A stretch of 64,000 bases of DNA, taken from Shewanella mesophila (GTDB lineage: Bacteria > Pseudomonadota > Gammaproteobacteria > Enterobacterales > Shewanellaceae). A program made the position numbers and the translations under genes. How positions within the stretch are numbered: the stretch's first letter is position 1; the number at the start of each line of letters is the position of its first letter. Under the pieces are notes generated by a model. It saw nothing but the letters and a program-made list of their open reading frames with translations, had not been told where the DNA came from and did no database searches. This document shows, piece after piece, positions 35,599 to 44,957 of the stretch. The stretch spans positions 248,001 to 312,000 of the forward strand of contig NZ_CP080421.1 of NCBI RefSeq assembly GCF_019457515.1. Direction: 5' to 3'.

Positions 35599-37611
35599 AT
35601 GAAGCTCAATCCCGGTCAAAATGATGCTGTTCACTATGTTTCTGGTCCTTGTTTGGTACTTGCGGGTGCTGGCAGTGGTAAGACGCGTGTGATCATCAAC
35701 AAAATTGCCTATTTGGTGCAAAAGTGTGGTTATCAAGCGCGAAATATCGCTGCAGTGACCTTTACCAATAAAGCGGCCCGAGAGATGAAAGAGCGTGTCG
35801 CCCAATCGATGGGACGTAAAGAAGCGCGCGGATTGTGGATCTCAACCTTTCACACCTTAGGGCTTGAGATCATTAAGCGTGAATATAAAGTGGTGGGATT
35901 AAAGCCCGGTTTCTCGCTGTTTGATGATCAAGACACCTTGGCGCTATTAAAAGAGTTAACCGAGAACGAACTTGATGGCGATAAAGATCTATTAAGAATG
36001 CTGACAACGGCGATCTCAAATTGGAAAGGTGATCTGGTTATCCCAGAGCAAGCGAGAAAGATAGCCAAAGATGAGCAATCGCAGCTTTTTGCTTTGTTGT
36101 ACCAACGTTACGCCCAGCACATGAAGGCCTATAATGCGTTGGACTTTGATGATCTTATTCTTATTCCCACTCTGTTACTGCGACATAACCAAGAGGTAAG
36201 AGAGCGCTGGCAAAAGCGAATTCAATACCTGTTGGTGGATGAGTATCAAGACACCAACACCAGCCAATATGAATTGGTAAAGCTATTGGTTGGCGAGCGT
36301 GCTCGTTTTACCGTTGTGGGTGATGATGACCAATCTATTTACTCGTGGCGTGGAGCAAAACCACAAAACTTAGTGCTACTTGGCAAAGATTTTCCTTCAT
36401 TGAGGTTAATTAAGCTTGAGCAAAATTATCGCTCTAGCCAGCGCATTCTGCGCGCTGCCAATATTTTGATTGCCAATAACCCCCATGTTTACGATAAGTC
36501 ATTGTTTAGTGAATTAGCCTATGGCGAACCGCTTCGAGTGCTTATGGCCGCCAATGAAGAGCAGGAGGCAGAACGGGTTGTTGCCGAGATGATTCGGCAT
36601 AAGTTTGTCGGCAGAACTCAATTCGGTGATTACGCCATCTTGTATCGCGGTAACCATCAATCGCGTCTGCTTGAACGTGCATTAATGACCAACCGCATTC
36701 CCTATAAGCTCAGTGGGGGGACCTCGTTCTTTGGCCGAGCAGAGATCAAAGACATCATGGCGTATTTGCGTTTAGTGGTGAATCCCGATGATGACAACGC
36801 CTTTTTACGGGTAGTTAACTTACCAAAGCGCGGTATTGGCCCTGCGACACTAGAGCGTTTGGGAAATTATGCTAATGAGAAACATATCTCTATGTTTGAG
36901 GCTATTTTTCACTCGGAATTGAATCATCATCTACCGCCAGCAGCAATGTCAGCGCTATATCAGTTTGGCAAATTCATCGTCGATACGGGAGAAGAGTCCA
37001 ATCGTGGTGAACCCGTTGAGGCGGTGAAGCATCTGATCCGTAATATTAATTACGAAGATTATCTGTACGAGACCAGCACCAGTGCCAAAGCCGCAGAGAT
37101 GCGGATGAAAAATATCTCAGAGTTGTATCGCTGGGTGACAGAGATGCTGCAAGGGGATGATTTAGATGAGGGGATGACACTGCCTGAGGTGGTCACTCGA
37201 TTAACGTTGCGTGACATGATGGAACGCAACAGTGAAGATGAAGCTGGCGATCAGGTTCAATTAATGACTTTACATGCCTCAAAGGGACTTGAGTTCCCTT
37301 ATGTGTTCATGGTTGGGGTTGAAGAGCGAATCTTACCTCATCAAACCAGCATAGATGAAGACAACGTCGAGGAGGAGAGGCGCTTAGCCTATGTGGGGAT
37401 CACACGTGCTCAAAAGGAACTGTGGTTTATGATCTGCCGTGAGCGACGTCAATTTGGTGAAGTGATGCGCTGTGAGCCGAGCCGTTTTTTGATGGAATTG
37501 CCACAAGATGATCTCATTTGGGAAAATCGTAAGCCAGCGCAGACTGAGCAGCAGCGGGTTCAATCTGGCAAAGCCAATATTGCTAATCTTAGGGGGATGT
37601 TTAAAAAATAG
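35599..37611 (+). CDS. rep: ATP-dependent DNA helicase Rep
   Basis: 670 residues, SF1A 3'-5' helicase that clears proteins ahead of replication forks. Walker A GAGSGKT ends at residue 29, the Q-motif LNPGQNDAV starts at 3, Walker B VDEYQDTN, motif [16 protein letters not shown], and motif [13 protein letters not shown] are all present. Length and C-terminal end ([12 protein letters not shown]) match Rep rather than UvrD or PcrA. Followed by a partial repeat element and no clear terminator. Confidence 0.97.
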   Translation: MKLNPGQNDAVHYVSGPCLVLAGAGSGKTRVIINKIAYLVQKCGYQARNIAAVTFTNKAAREMKERVAQSMGRKEARGLWISTFHTLGLEIIKREYKVVGLKPGFSLFDDQDTLALLKELTENELDGDKDLLRMLTTAISNWKGDLVIPEQARKIAKDEQSQLFALLYQRYAQHMKAYNALDFDDLILIPTLLLRHNQEVRERWQKRIQYLLVDEYQDTNTSQYELVKLLVGERARFTVVGDDDQSIYSWRGAKPQNLVLLGKDFPSLRLIKLEQNYRSSQRILRAANILIANNPHVYDKSLFSELAYGEPLRVLMAANEEQEAERVVAEMIRHKFVGRTQFGDYAILYRGNHQSRLLERALMTNRIPYKLSGGTSFFGRAEIKDIMAYLRLVVNPDDDNAFLRVVNLPKRGIGPATLERLGNYANEKHISMFEAIFHSELNHHLPPAAMSALYQFGKFIVDTGEESNRGEPVEAVKHLIRNINYEDYLYETSTSAKAAEMRMKNISELYRWVTEMLQGDDLDEGMTLPEVVTRLTLRDMMERNSEDEAGDQVQLMTLHASKGLEFPYVFMVGVEERILPHQTSIDEDNVEEERRLAYVGITRAQKELWFMICRERRQFGEVMRCEPSRFLMELPQDDLIWENRKPAQTEQQRVQSGKANIANLRGMFKK

Positions 37612-37639
37612 AGCGCCTTATTCTAATGGCATTGGCGAA

Positions 37640-37727
37640 AAGGGAACAACTCTTCCATCATCCATTCGCCTTGAACTCGTTGTCAAACAACACGCAGAGT
37701 AGATCACTTTCTTATACTGATTGGTAT
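37640..37727 (+). repeat. Partial copy of the MITE-like element found at 41230-41658
   Basis: This 88-bp stretch, 29 bp after the rep stop, aligns with the reverse complement of about 41230-41320: both contain GGGAACAA, CATC, CCTTGAA, AACACGC then GAGTAGATCAC and finish in TTATACTGATTG-TAT. Differences are scattered base changes. Only one terminal inverted repeat is present, so it is a solo end or truncated insertion. Confidence 0.75.
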
Positions 37728-37775
37728 CACTATGTAATGTAATTGGGGCTGCTATTCTGTAGCTCTTAGTTCAGG

Positions 37776-40418
37776 CTATGCATATAAACTAGTATCGTCA
37801 GCTGCCGTTGGTAGTGTTTTAGGCTTAATTGATTCACCTAATGCTTGGCCTTGGCCAGCGAAAAAACCTAAGCTTGCGAGCTGTTGTCGTTGCAGATCAC
37901 TTTTAACACCTTGTACGTAGAGTGTCAGATCTAATGCTTCTGCCGCTAGCTGATGAGCTTTTAGTAGTTTCTTGTGCTGCGGGTCATTTAAGTGGCTAAT
38001 GTAGCTAGGGTCGAGTTTTAGGCCGCTAAGAGGAAGAAAGCTTAAACTGCTCAAAGCGCTGTGGGCACTGCCATATGCACTCAGTCCTATATTAAGTTGT
38101 AGTTTACTCAACATATTAAAGGTGTTGATATGACTGTCACTGTCTTGTACAAACGACTTCTCGTCAAAAAATAGCCATAAATTATCGGGTTTGAAATAAC
38201 ACTCTTTTATACGATTCTTCAGTTTACGTACGGCATGTTTATGCTTTAAATGTTCGCTCGAGATATTGATATGCAACTGAGTATTGCTTTCAATTATTGT
38301 GGTAAGTTTGGGATAATCTTTATTAATTTGATCGAATAGGTATAGGTTTAATTCTTTGGTCAAATTACAGTGCTCGGCAATATTAGTCAGCTGTGCCTGT
38401 TTTATCTTACCTAGTTGAGAATGTTGCCAATATAAGTTGGGCTCGAGAGCGATGATTTTTTCTGAATCGAGAGTCATCACTGGAAAATATTGCAGTGCTA
38501 ATGCTTTTTTAGCAATCGCTTCTCGCAGCTCTATCTCCAAGGTGATGTCATGCGAATTCTGCTGAGTGATACTGTTGTCATAGACAACATAACAACCTTT
38601 GCCATTTGACTTTGCTTGATACATAGCTGTATCAGCGCCTCTAAGTAGAGATTCGCTGGTATCGGTACTGTTTTGACTGCTAAATGAGATGCCTATACTG
38701 GCTCCAGAGGTAAAGCTCTGGTTCGCCAGTTCGTAGGGTTGAGATAGCTCTCCTAAAATACGCTCTGTTACTTCGATGGCGTCACGAGCGTCATTAATAC
38801 TGTCGAGTAATATGACAAACTCATCACCGCCGATCCGAGCTAACGTATCATTGTCTCTAATGCATAAATTGAGTCGACGTGCTGTTTCTATGAGGAATTT
38901 ATCACCCTGTAGATGACCTAAAGTATCGTTGATTAATTTGAAGCGATCTAAGTCTATAAACAGTATGGCAAACCTATCAGACCCATGACGACGAACATGC
39001 TTAACTGCTTGAGCTAGTCTTTCCATGAAACGAGCGCGGTTAGGCAGTCCCGTTAAAGTGTCATGGCTAGCATCATGAACCAGTTGTTGTTCGACTTTAC
39101 ATCGCTGCGCTATCTCTTTCTCAAGATCCTGATTTAGCATCGCCAGCGCTCTGGTGCGCTGTGCGACTTTTTCCTCTAACTGTTCATAGCTTTGCCTCAG
39201 AGACTCGGCGGATAATTTGCGCTCAATCGCCGTTGCAATATGTTGTGAAACAAAGGTCAGTAGGTCTAAATCTTTTTCTTGATAGGTTTGTGAGGAGGTG
39301 AAGCTATAAATTGTCAAGGCGCCTCTTACGATCCCTTGGATAAATAAAGGAACGCCTATCCATTGATAGATTGTTTCGGTGTAATTGAGTTGCGGCGCTT
39401 TTGCGTAAAGTTGTTTGGATGCGACGAGTGATTTGATGTCGTTGCTATCGAGTAATAGAGGTTTTTTTTTCTTTAATACAAATTCAGTTAAGCCGTCGGA
39501 AAAGGGGCGATTTTGCGGTGCGCCTACGTTTAGTTGAGAGACGTAGAAGGGAAATTGTAAGTGGCGGCTTTTCTCATCTAGTAAACCGATATAACAGTTA
39601 TTCGCCGGTAGAAGGTGGCTAATAACTCGGTGCAGTTCGGCATAAAAGGTATTGTCATCTAGATTTGAGTTGGAAAGTTCGGCAATTTCGAAAAGTGATT
39701 TCTGTAAATTCTCGGCACGGCGTCTCTCTGTGACCTCTTGCTTGAGTTTGTCATAGGCGACACTTAGCTCTTTGGTTCTGTGTTTAATGGCAGCTTCAAG
39801 GTGGTGTCTATGCTGTACTCTTTCGATAACACCTGAAATATGTTGACTAATAAAGGTCATTAATTCGACCTCTATATCGCCATAATTTATCGCTGGGTTA
39901 TAACTCTGAACTACGATAACGCCAATGGCCTGCTCGCCACTAAAAATAGGTACACCTAACCACTGATGGCAATCGGAACCTCTACTAACAATTTGACCGT
40001 CGGAAATGAGTTGCTCGAATTTATCATTGTCGCATAGCAAAGGACGTTTTTGTTTTAGGACATATCCAGTTAAACCGCTAAACAGCGTGCTGGATATATC
40101 CTCTAAAGGATACAGGTCACTTGGGTGTGGGTCTTTCTCATCAACCCAAAAGGGGATATTGAGTTCACCTGTGATTTGGTTGAGTATGGCTATAAAAAAA
40201 TTGTCGGCAGGAAGTAACTTATTTAGATTGCTTTGGATCCCTGAATAGAATTCATCCTCTCGTTCGACCGTCGCCGCGAGATTAGAGATGTCTAGCAATG
40301 TATTTTGGACTACTTCAGATCGCTTATATTTTTGCGCTAGGCTTTTTAAGCGATCAATCCTTTTAAATAAGCGTCCAATCTCACGAGGTGAAAACTGGTC
40401 TGTTTTTTCCCTAAACAT
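37776..40418 (-). CDS. GAF-GAF-GGDEF-EAL c-di-GMP signalling protein with degenerate EAL
   Basis: 880 residues, soluble. Two GAF-like sensor domains (~40-200, ~235-400) share motifs (NFFIAILNQITGELNIPFWV; NCYIGLLDEKSRHLQFPFYV), followed by a coiled coil and a GGDEF domain with intact RIGGDEFVILL and an I-site RDND five residues before it, so an active, product-inhibited cyclase is expected. The EAL domain has lost its catalytic marks: the EAL position reads ALEPN and the EGVE position reads QGVKS. It is therefore predicted not to hydrolyse c-di-GMP, and may bind it or be purely structural. Confidence 0.92.
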   Translation of the reverse strand: MFREKTDQFSPREIGRLFKRIDRLKSLAQKYKRSEVVQNTLLDISNLAATVEREDEFYSGIQSNLNKLLPADNFFIAILNQITGELNIPFWVDEKDPHPSDLYPLEDISSTLFSGLTGYVLKQKRPLLCDNDKFEQLISDGQIVSRGSDCHQWLGVPIFSGEQAIGVIVVQSYNPAINYGDIEVELMTFISQHISGVIERVQHRHHLEAAIKHRTKELSVAYDKLKQEVTERRRAENLQKSLFEIAELSNSNLDDNTFYAELHRVISHLLPANNCYIGLLDEKSRHLQFPFYVSQLNVGAPQNRPFSDGLTEFVLKKKKPLLLDSNDIKSLVASKQLYAKAPQLNYTETIYQWIGVPLFIQGIVRGALTIYSFTSSQTYQEKDLDLLTFVSQHIATAIERKLSAESLRQSYEQLEEKVAQRTRALAMLNQDLEKEIAQRCKVEQQLVHDASHDTLTGLPNRARFMERLAQAVKHVRRHGSDRFAILFIDLDRFKLINDTLGHLQGDKFLIETARRLNLCIRDNDTLARIGGDEFVILLDSINDARDAIEVTERILGELSQPYELANQSFTSGASIGISFSSQNSTDTSESLLRGADTAMYQAKSNGKGCYVVYDNSITQQNSHDITLEIELREAIAKKALALQYFPVMTLDSEKIIALEPNLYWQHSQLGKIKQAQLTNIAEHCNLTKELNLYLFDQINKDYPKLTTIIESNTQLHINISSEHLKHKHAVRKLKNRIKECYFKPDNLWLFFDEKSFVQDSDSHINTFNMLSKLQLNIGLSAYGSAHSALSSLSFLPLSGLKLDPSYISHLNDPQHKKLLKAHQLAAEALDLTLYVQGVKSDLQRQQLASLGFFAGQGQALGESIKPKTLPTAADDTSLYA

Positions 40419-40603
40419 GGCTCCGCCAATCGCTACTATTATGTTGTATTAGGATTTTGGATATTAGCTATAGATAGCATAAAAAATCAGCACTACCAAG
40501 TCATTATTTTGACTGAATCAACTTGAATTTGACTATTTGAGGTTTAAATGACCATTAATCTGCTAAAAGTTGAGCAAACGCGTAAAAAAATCTGAGTTTG
40601 CTA

Positions 40604-40632
40604 TAGACTCGCACCGAAATAATCCATACTAT
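40604..40632 (+). promoter_or_regulatory. Candidate stable-RNA promoter for the tRNA cluster
   Basis: TAGACT (40604-40609) and TACTAT (40627-40632) with a 17-bp spacer, followed by the G/C-rich discriminator GCGGCGC, which is typical of promoters under stringent control. It lies about 20 bp before tRNA-Arg. Confidence 0.5.
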
Positions 40633-40652
40633 ATGCGGCGCTAACAAGGCAG

Positions 40653-40729
40653 GCACCCATAGCTCAGCTGGATAGAGCGCACCCCTCCGGAGGGTGAGGC
40701 CGAGGGTTCGAATCCTTCTGGGTGCACCA
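40653..40729 (+). tRNA. argX: tRNA-Arg (CCG)
   Basis: 77 bases including encoded CCA. Acceptor GCACCCA pairs with TGGGTGC; anticodon loop CTCCGGA gives anticodon CCG; T-arm contains GGTTCGAATCC. First gene of an Arg-His-Pro-Pro cluster, comparable to E. coli argX-hisR-leuT-proM. Confidence 0.96.
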
Positions 40730-40773
40730 GTTGGAGTTGAGACCAAGTTAGCAAGATAAGTAGTAAAATCAGT

Positions 40774-40850
40774 GGTGATTGTAGCTCAGTTGGTAGAGCC
40801 CCGGATTGTGATTCCGGTTGTCGTGGGTTCAAGTCCCATCAGTCACCCCA
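40774..40850 (+). tRNA. hisR: tRNA-His (GTG)
   Basis: 77 bases including the extra 5' G characteristic of tRNA-His and encoded CCA. Anticodon loop ATTGTGA gives GTG; D-arm AGCTCAGTTGGTAGAGC and T-loop GGTTCAAGTCC are standard. Confidence 0.96.
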
Positions 40851-40917
40851 TTACTTTCTTATTAAATATTGAGGGCGACCTCATAAAACATCTGCTACTG
40901 TTGGAAAAGTAGATACT

Positions 40918-40994
<77 letters not shown>

Positions 40995-41046
40995 CATTAT
41001 TAAATAGTGAGTCTAACTCGGTATTTGCAAAAAAATTAAAGATTTA

Positions 41047-41123
<77 letters not shown>

Positions 41124-41130
41124 CTTTCGA

Positions 41131-41161
41131 AAAGCCTTCTGAGAAATCAGAAGGCTTTTTT
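41131..41161 (+). terminator. Terminator of the tRNA cluster
   Basis: Perfect 12-bp stem AAAGCCTTCTGA / TCAGAAGGCTTT with GAAA tetraloop and T6 tract, eight bases after the last tRNA. Confidence 0.95.
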
Positions 41162-41229
41162 CGTTTTCAGTGTTTTCAATCCTGCAAAGGAGGAGGGGCT
41201 TATAACAGTGTGGGGACTCTCCTTGTGCA

Positions 41230-41658
41230 ATAGCAATCAGTATAAGAATGTGATCTACTCAGCGTGTTTTTTGGCAACTAATTCAAGGTGACTAGATGAT
41301 AGAATGCTTGTTCCCTTGTGAGTCTATTCAACGCAGGAGTAGACAGGTAAAAAACACGCTAAAAGGCGAGCTTTAGCGCATTTGGCACAGTGTTAACGAG
41401 CTTAAACCTAGTTCGACTATGTTCCTCATTCGTTGCAATCAACAGGGTTTGGCATGTTCCCGACATACTTAAGACATTCCCTCCATCCCTGGAGGTCAGA
41501 TGTTGTGACTGCCCTTAATGCACGACTATATGGATATAGGAGATAGGGTAACGCATGGAGCGGTTACCGAGGATGCTAGAGCCGAGGAGCGATTAAGAGC
41601 CTTGCCCCTTAAGCGCTAAATTCTCGCTGAGCGATCACATCTTTATACTGATTGGTAT
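41230..41658. mobile_element. MITE-like nonautonomous element with terminal inverted repeats
   Basis: The 429-bp stretch is bounded by imperfect inverted repeats. The left end reads ATAGCAATCAGTATAA then GATGTG-like GAATGTGATC and CTCAGCG; the reverse complement of the right end reads ATACCAATCAGTATAA then AGATGTGATC and CTCAGCG. About 33 of 38 terminal bases agree by eye. No ORF of note lies inside, and no clear target duplication is visible. A truncated relative lies after rep. The element fills most of the gap between the tRNAs and bpfD. Confidence 0.72.
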
Positions 41659-41660
41659 TA

Positions 41661-41688
41661 ATAAAAAAGGCTGCCATTTGGCAGCCTT
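41661..41688 (-). terminator. Terminator of the bpfD end of the adhesin cluster
   Basis: On the minus strand, AAGGCTGCC / GGCAGCCTT with a four-base loop followed by T6, six bases after the bpfD stop and directly beside the MITE-like element. Confidence 0.9.
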
Positions 41689-41693
41689 CATAT

Positions 41694-43616
41694 CTAAAGG
41701 GTGACTCTTTCTGGGGGGTAAATATAACCCATATAAGCATTAGTCTTAAGTGGTTCAAATCGAGCCAGTTGTTGCTGCTCCTGAATGCCGGTGACAATGA
41801 TTTGAATATCTAGGCCTCTTGCTACATTGACCAGTGCGCGGCATAACTCGCTGCTATGCTCATTTTCATCGTAATACGCAAAGGATTGATCAAGTTTGAC
41901 ATAACTCGGTCTGAGCATCTGTAGGTATGACATGGAACCAAACTGACGACCAAAATGATCTATGCCAAAGTGAGCTCCATTGTCTCTAATTATTGTGCAT
42001 AGAGCGTGGCAGGCATCTGGGTCACTGTAAACACCCGCCTCAGGAATATCGAAAACGATTCTAGGTGCAAGTTCGGTATGGCGAAGGAATTTGTTTAGCC
42101 AGCCATGGAACTCAGGGTCACTCAGACTGTGGAAGGTTAAGTTTATTGCTATTGGCTCGTAGTTACGTTCTAGCAGGCCATTTTCAGCAATGGTTTCGAT
42201 TAGGCAGCGATCCAATAGCGAGCCCAGTGATAGCAGTTCGATATAAGGCATAAACTGTCCAGCATGTATCTCTTTATCACCAATAGTGAGTTGGCAATAC
42301 AGTTCGCGTTGTACGACTTCATTTTTGTCTGAAAGGTGGACGGGCTGCCATTTAAATTGAAAATTTTTGTTAGTGATAGCTTCACTTAAGTGGTGACGCC
42401 ACTGCTCTCTGGTATAAAGCTGCTTCTCAGTGCTTTCAAATGAATGGAAGACTTTATTGTCGGCCACCGCTTTCTGTAACGCATTATCGGTTTGCGCCAG
42501 TATGTCCGTTACCGTCATATGATCTGTTCTGTGGGCGATACCAATGGCAAACTGCTCATTCGGCTTACAGCCCGCTTTAGAGATCTCCTGATTGACTGTT
42601 CTAATCAGGGTCTGCAAGTATTTATTACTTTGTTCCTGTTCTGCGCTGGTGATCAAGAAAGCAAATTCGTAAGCGGCAATACGGGCAATCACCGAGGGGG
42701 CGACTTCATCAAGCTGCTCTTTCATTTTTTCCGCAAGTAGACGGATGGTTTCATCGCGTACTTGATAACCGTATTTACTGTGGACCACTTCAAGCCAGTC
42801 AAACTTTGCCATCATTAGGGAGCCATTGTTCGGCTCGCTCAGCCAGCTATTCAATCTTCCCATCATATATTGACGATTAGGAAGTCCAGACACTTGATCG
42901 ACTAAGTTTTTCTTTCTTAGCTCGGTCACTTCTTCATCCAATGAGCTAAAAATCTGTTTGAGCTGATGAGACATGCTATTAAAGGCTTCGACAACAGATT
43001 TGAGCTCGGATGTTTTTGGCAGTTTCATGTCTGGGCCAAATTTACGCTGGGCTATTTCGGTGGCATGTTCAGCAATTTCATGGAGCGGTTTGAGAATCCA
43101 GGTAAGTCCGAAACGAGCGAGTACAATCGCTAAAAGAAACAGTATTGAAATAACGATAATGGCATTGGTGAGTGTGCGCCACAGCTCGTTATAACCAAAA
43201 CCAGGATGTGCGGTAATTTCGAGTTTTGCTAATTGCAACCAACCGGATGTGATCGTACTTTCACGACGAATGGTGTCAAAGAAGCCTAAGTCGATAAACC
43301 ACTGGGGAACGCCTTGGATCTTCACTGGGTTTTCCCATACCTGCTGTTTGCCATCAACGAGCCAAGTCAATTTAACCTGTTGGTAATAGCCACCTTCAAA
43401 AATAACATTAATAAGCGTCTCTGCACCGACGATATCTCCTGCCTCAAGATCAGGCACCAACATTATCCCTAGACTATTGCTAGTATTGTTAAGGTCAGAC
43501 TCCATTTGCTTGGTGAGAAAGCTTTGGGTTTCGGTAAATTGTACATAAGCTAAGCTGATGACAACTACCAGAAATAGGCCAAATAGCAGTGAGTATATCT
43601 GTCGAAACAGTGTCAT
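41694..43616 (-). CDS. bpfD: c-di-GMP receptor of the LapD type (BpfD)
   Basis: 640 residues: a first helix (~8-25), periplasmic LapD/MoxY-N domain (~26-150), second helix (~152-172), HAMP/S-helix, then GGDEF and EAL domains, both degenerate. GGDEF reads AAYEF and the EAL position reads RELYCQL, with TGIQE in place of EGVE, as in LapD, which binds c-di-GMP without turning it over. When bound, LapD sequesters the protease LapG at the periplasmic face. It lies directly after the LapG-type gene (8 bp), the expected partner. Confidence 0.95.
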   Translation of the reverse strand: MTLFRQIYSLLFGLFLVVVISLAYVQFTETQSFLTKQMESDLNNTSNSLGIMLVPDLEAGDIVGAETLINVIFEGGYYQQVKLTWLVDGKQQVWENPVKIQGVPQWFIDLGFFDTIRRESTITSGWLQLAKLEITAHPGFGYNELWRTLTNAIIVISILFLLAIVLARFGLTWILKPLHEIAEHATEIAQRKFGPDMKLPKTSELKSVVEAFNSMSHQLKQIFSSLDEEVTELRKKNLVDQVSGLPNRQYMMGRLNSWLSEPNNGSLMMAKFDWLEVVHSKYGYQVRDETIRLLAEKMKEQLDEVAPSVIARIAAYEFAFLITSAEQEQSNKYLQTLIRTVNQEISKAGCKPNEQFAIGIAHRTDHMTVTDILAQTDNALQKAVADNKVFHSFESTEKQLYTREQWRHHLSEAITNKNFQFKWQPVHLSDKNEVVQRELYCQLTIGDKEIHAGQFMPYIELLSLGSLLDRCLIETIAENGLLERNYEPIAINLTFHSLSDPEFHGWLNKFLRHTELAPRIVFDIPEAGVYSDPDACHALCTIIRDNGAHFGIDHFGRQFGSMSYLQMLRPSYVKLDQSFAYYDENEHSSELCRALVNVARGLDIQIIVTGIQEQQQLARFEPLKTNAYMGYIYPPERVTL

Positions 43617-43624
43617 TATTCTAG

Positions 43625-44344
43625 CTACTCCAATCTTAATTTAGGCATTTTAAGTCTTTCAACACCCAATCTGTGTTTGAGATCATTCCATTTTTCAAGA
43701 CGTTCAGATGAACCCGCTAGCACACCGCGTCCTTTCTCTTTGTTTAACCACAGCTGCCGACCATTGAAACTGTATACAGGTATCAAATCTGTACGTTGTG
43801 TTGCTGGTTTTATTACCCGATCTAAATTATCGAGCACTAAAGGGATCGAGCCTGGCGTTTCATAATATGCCAATACCATATGATATTGATTTACCGAGGT
43901 CGCTTTAACCATGGTAATGCGTAACTTATCATCGGGTACGCCAAGCTGGAGTAAAGTGAAGTATTTTGCGATGGAGAAGTCTTCGCAGTCTCCTCCATTT
44001 ACACCAATAAACTCCATCGGGCTCGCCCAGTAATTACTGTCGCCCCACAGTTTTATGTCATCGACAAAGCGGAAAAGATTAAAAAAGTTATTTACATTAA
44101 CAATTTGCTCTTTTTCACTAAGCCCTTGTGATTCATCTAATACTTTGAACCATGCTCTAACACGCATGCCTGCTCGGTCACCATATCGTGATTCTATTGC
44201 CGCGGTAATATAGTTCGCGTCTAAAGTTTGTGTCGGAGAAGCGTATAGGCATGAAAACCCCAAGGCCAATGCCATAATGCTAAATTGGCAGACCTTAAGG
44301 TAACGTTTATGCCTGCCGCGTTTAGCTTTCATCTTCTCCGACAA
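43625..44344 (-). CDS. bpfG: Periplasmic LapG-type cysteine protease (BpfG)
   Basis: 239 residues, bacterial transglutaminase-like cysteine protease family. Signal sequence or anchor at ~17-36. The catalytic triad is visible: Cys120 in NGGDCEDFS, His155 in NQYHMVLAY and Asp172 in VLDNLD. LapG cuts the N-terminal retention module of its adhesin at a di-alanine site and is Ca-dependent. Encoded between the OmpA-type lipoprotein (7 bp away) and bpfD, in the cluster of its predicted substrate. Confidence 0.95.
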   Translation of the reverse strand: MSEKMKAKRGRHKRYLKVCQFSIMALALGFSCLYASPTQTLDANYITAAIESRYGDRAGMRVRAWFKVLDESQGLSEKEQIVNVNNFFNLFRFVDDIKLWGDSNYWASPMEFIGVNGGDCEDFSIAKYFTLLQLGVPDDKLRITMVKATSVNQYHMVLAYYETPGSIPLVLDNLDRVIKPATQRTDLIPVYSFNGRQLWLNKEKGRGVLAGSSERLEKWNDLKHRLGVERLKMPKLRLE

Positions 44345-44351
44345 TTACTGC

Positions 44352-44957
44352 TTATTTAACTTGTTCATCAACTGTGTAGATGTGCCATTTCATATCGGCA
44401 GTCGTATCTTCACCTGTGAGTTCGGCAATAACACGACGGTTTCGAGTATGAGCCATCTTAGTATGAGTAGGATCGACAGGACGGTCATAGCTATAACCTA
44501 TGGCTGTCACCCTATCACTTTCTATACCAAAACGTTCTGATAGCAAGGAACTCACAGCATTCGCTCTGTTCTGTGACAGGGTTAAGTTATGCTCGTAAGA
44601 GCCCGTTTTACTACAGTGACCTTCGATTGTAACTTGAGTATTTGGAAACTGCTGCATAAAAGTCGCAACCGTTTCTACTTGGTTATAATATTGTGGGTCG
44701 ATGTAGAAAGAGTCATTGGCAAAAAGGATCTTAAGTTCTTGACGTTCATTAATCGGTTTGACCTTTCCACAACCATAGTTGTCGATCGACGCCCCTTGAA
44801 CCGTGTCATTGCAGCGCTCTCTGGCCACGATAACGCCATCTCTATCGTTGTCATTGAGATCAAAAACTTGGTTTGTTGGCTCGTCCATGGTGACTACGTC
44901 ACGGGAAGCACAGCCGCCCATTAAGGCAAAGCTAAGGATGATAAGTAAGGCTTTCAT
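44352..44957 (-). CDS. OmpA-family lipoprotein of the adhesin cluster
   Basis: 201 residues. Lipobox LMGGC gives a lipoprotein with Cys16. A thrombospondin-type-3-like acidic stretch (DLNDNDRDGVIVARERC) precedes an OmpA C-terminal domain (~85-180) with the peptidoglycan-binding pattern TVIEGHCSKTGS-like VTIEGHCSKTGSYEHNLTLS and NRRVIAEL. Its start overlaps the TolC gene stop by one base (TAATG), so the two are translationally coupled. It probably ties the secretion machine or adhesin to peptidoglycan; no role is proven that I know. Confidence 0.9.
   Translation of the reverse strand: MKALLIILSFALMGGCASRDVVTMDEPTNQVFDLNDNDRDGVIVARERCNDTVQGASIDNYGCGKVKPINERQELKILFANDSFYIDPQYYNQVETVATFMQQFPNTQVTIEGHCSKTGSYEHNLTLSQNRANAVSSLLSERFGIESDRVTAIGYSYDRPVDPTHTKMAHTRNRRVIAELTGEDTTADMKWHIYTVDEQVK

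Noticed and set aside
40555..40832. Two ~63-residue minus-strand ORFs over the tRNA genes
   Set aside because: They are antisense to clear tRNA-Arg and tRNA-His genes, a frequent false call.
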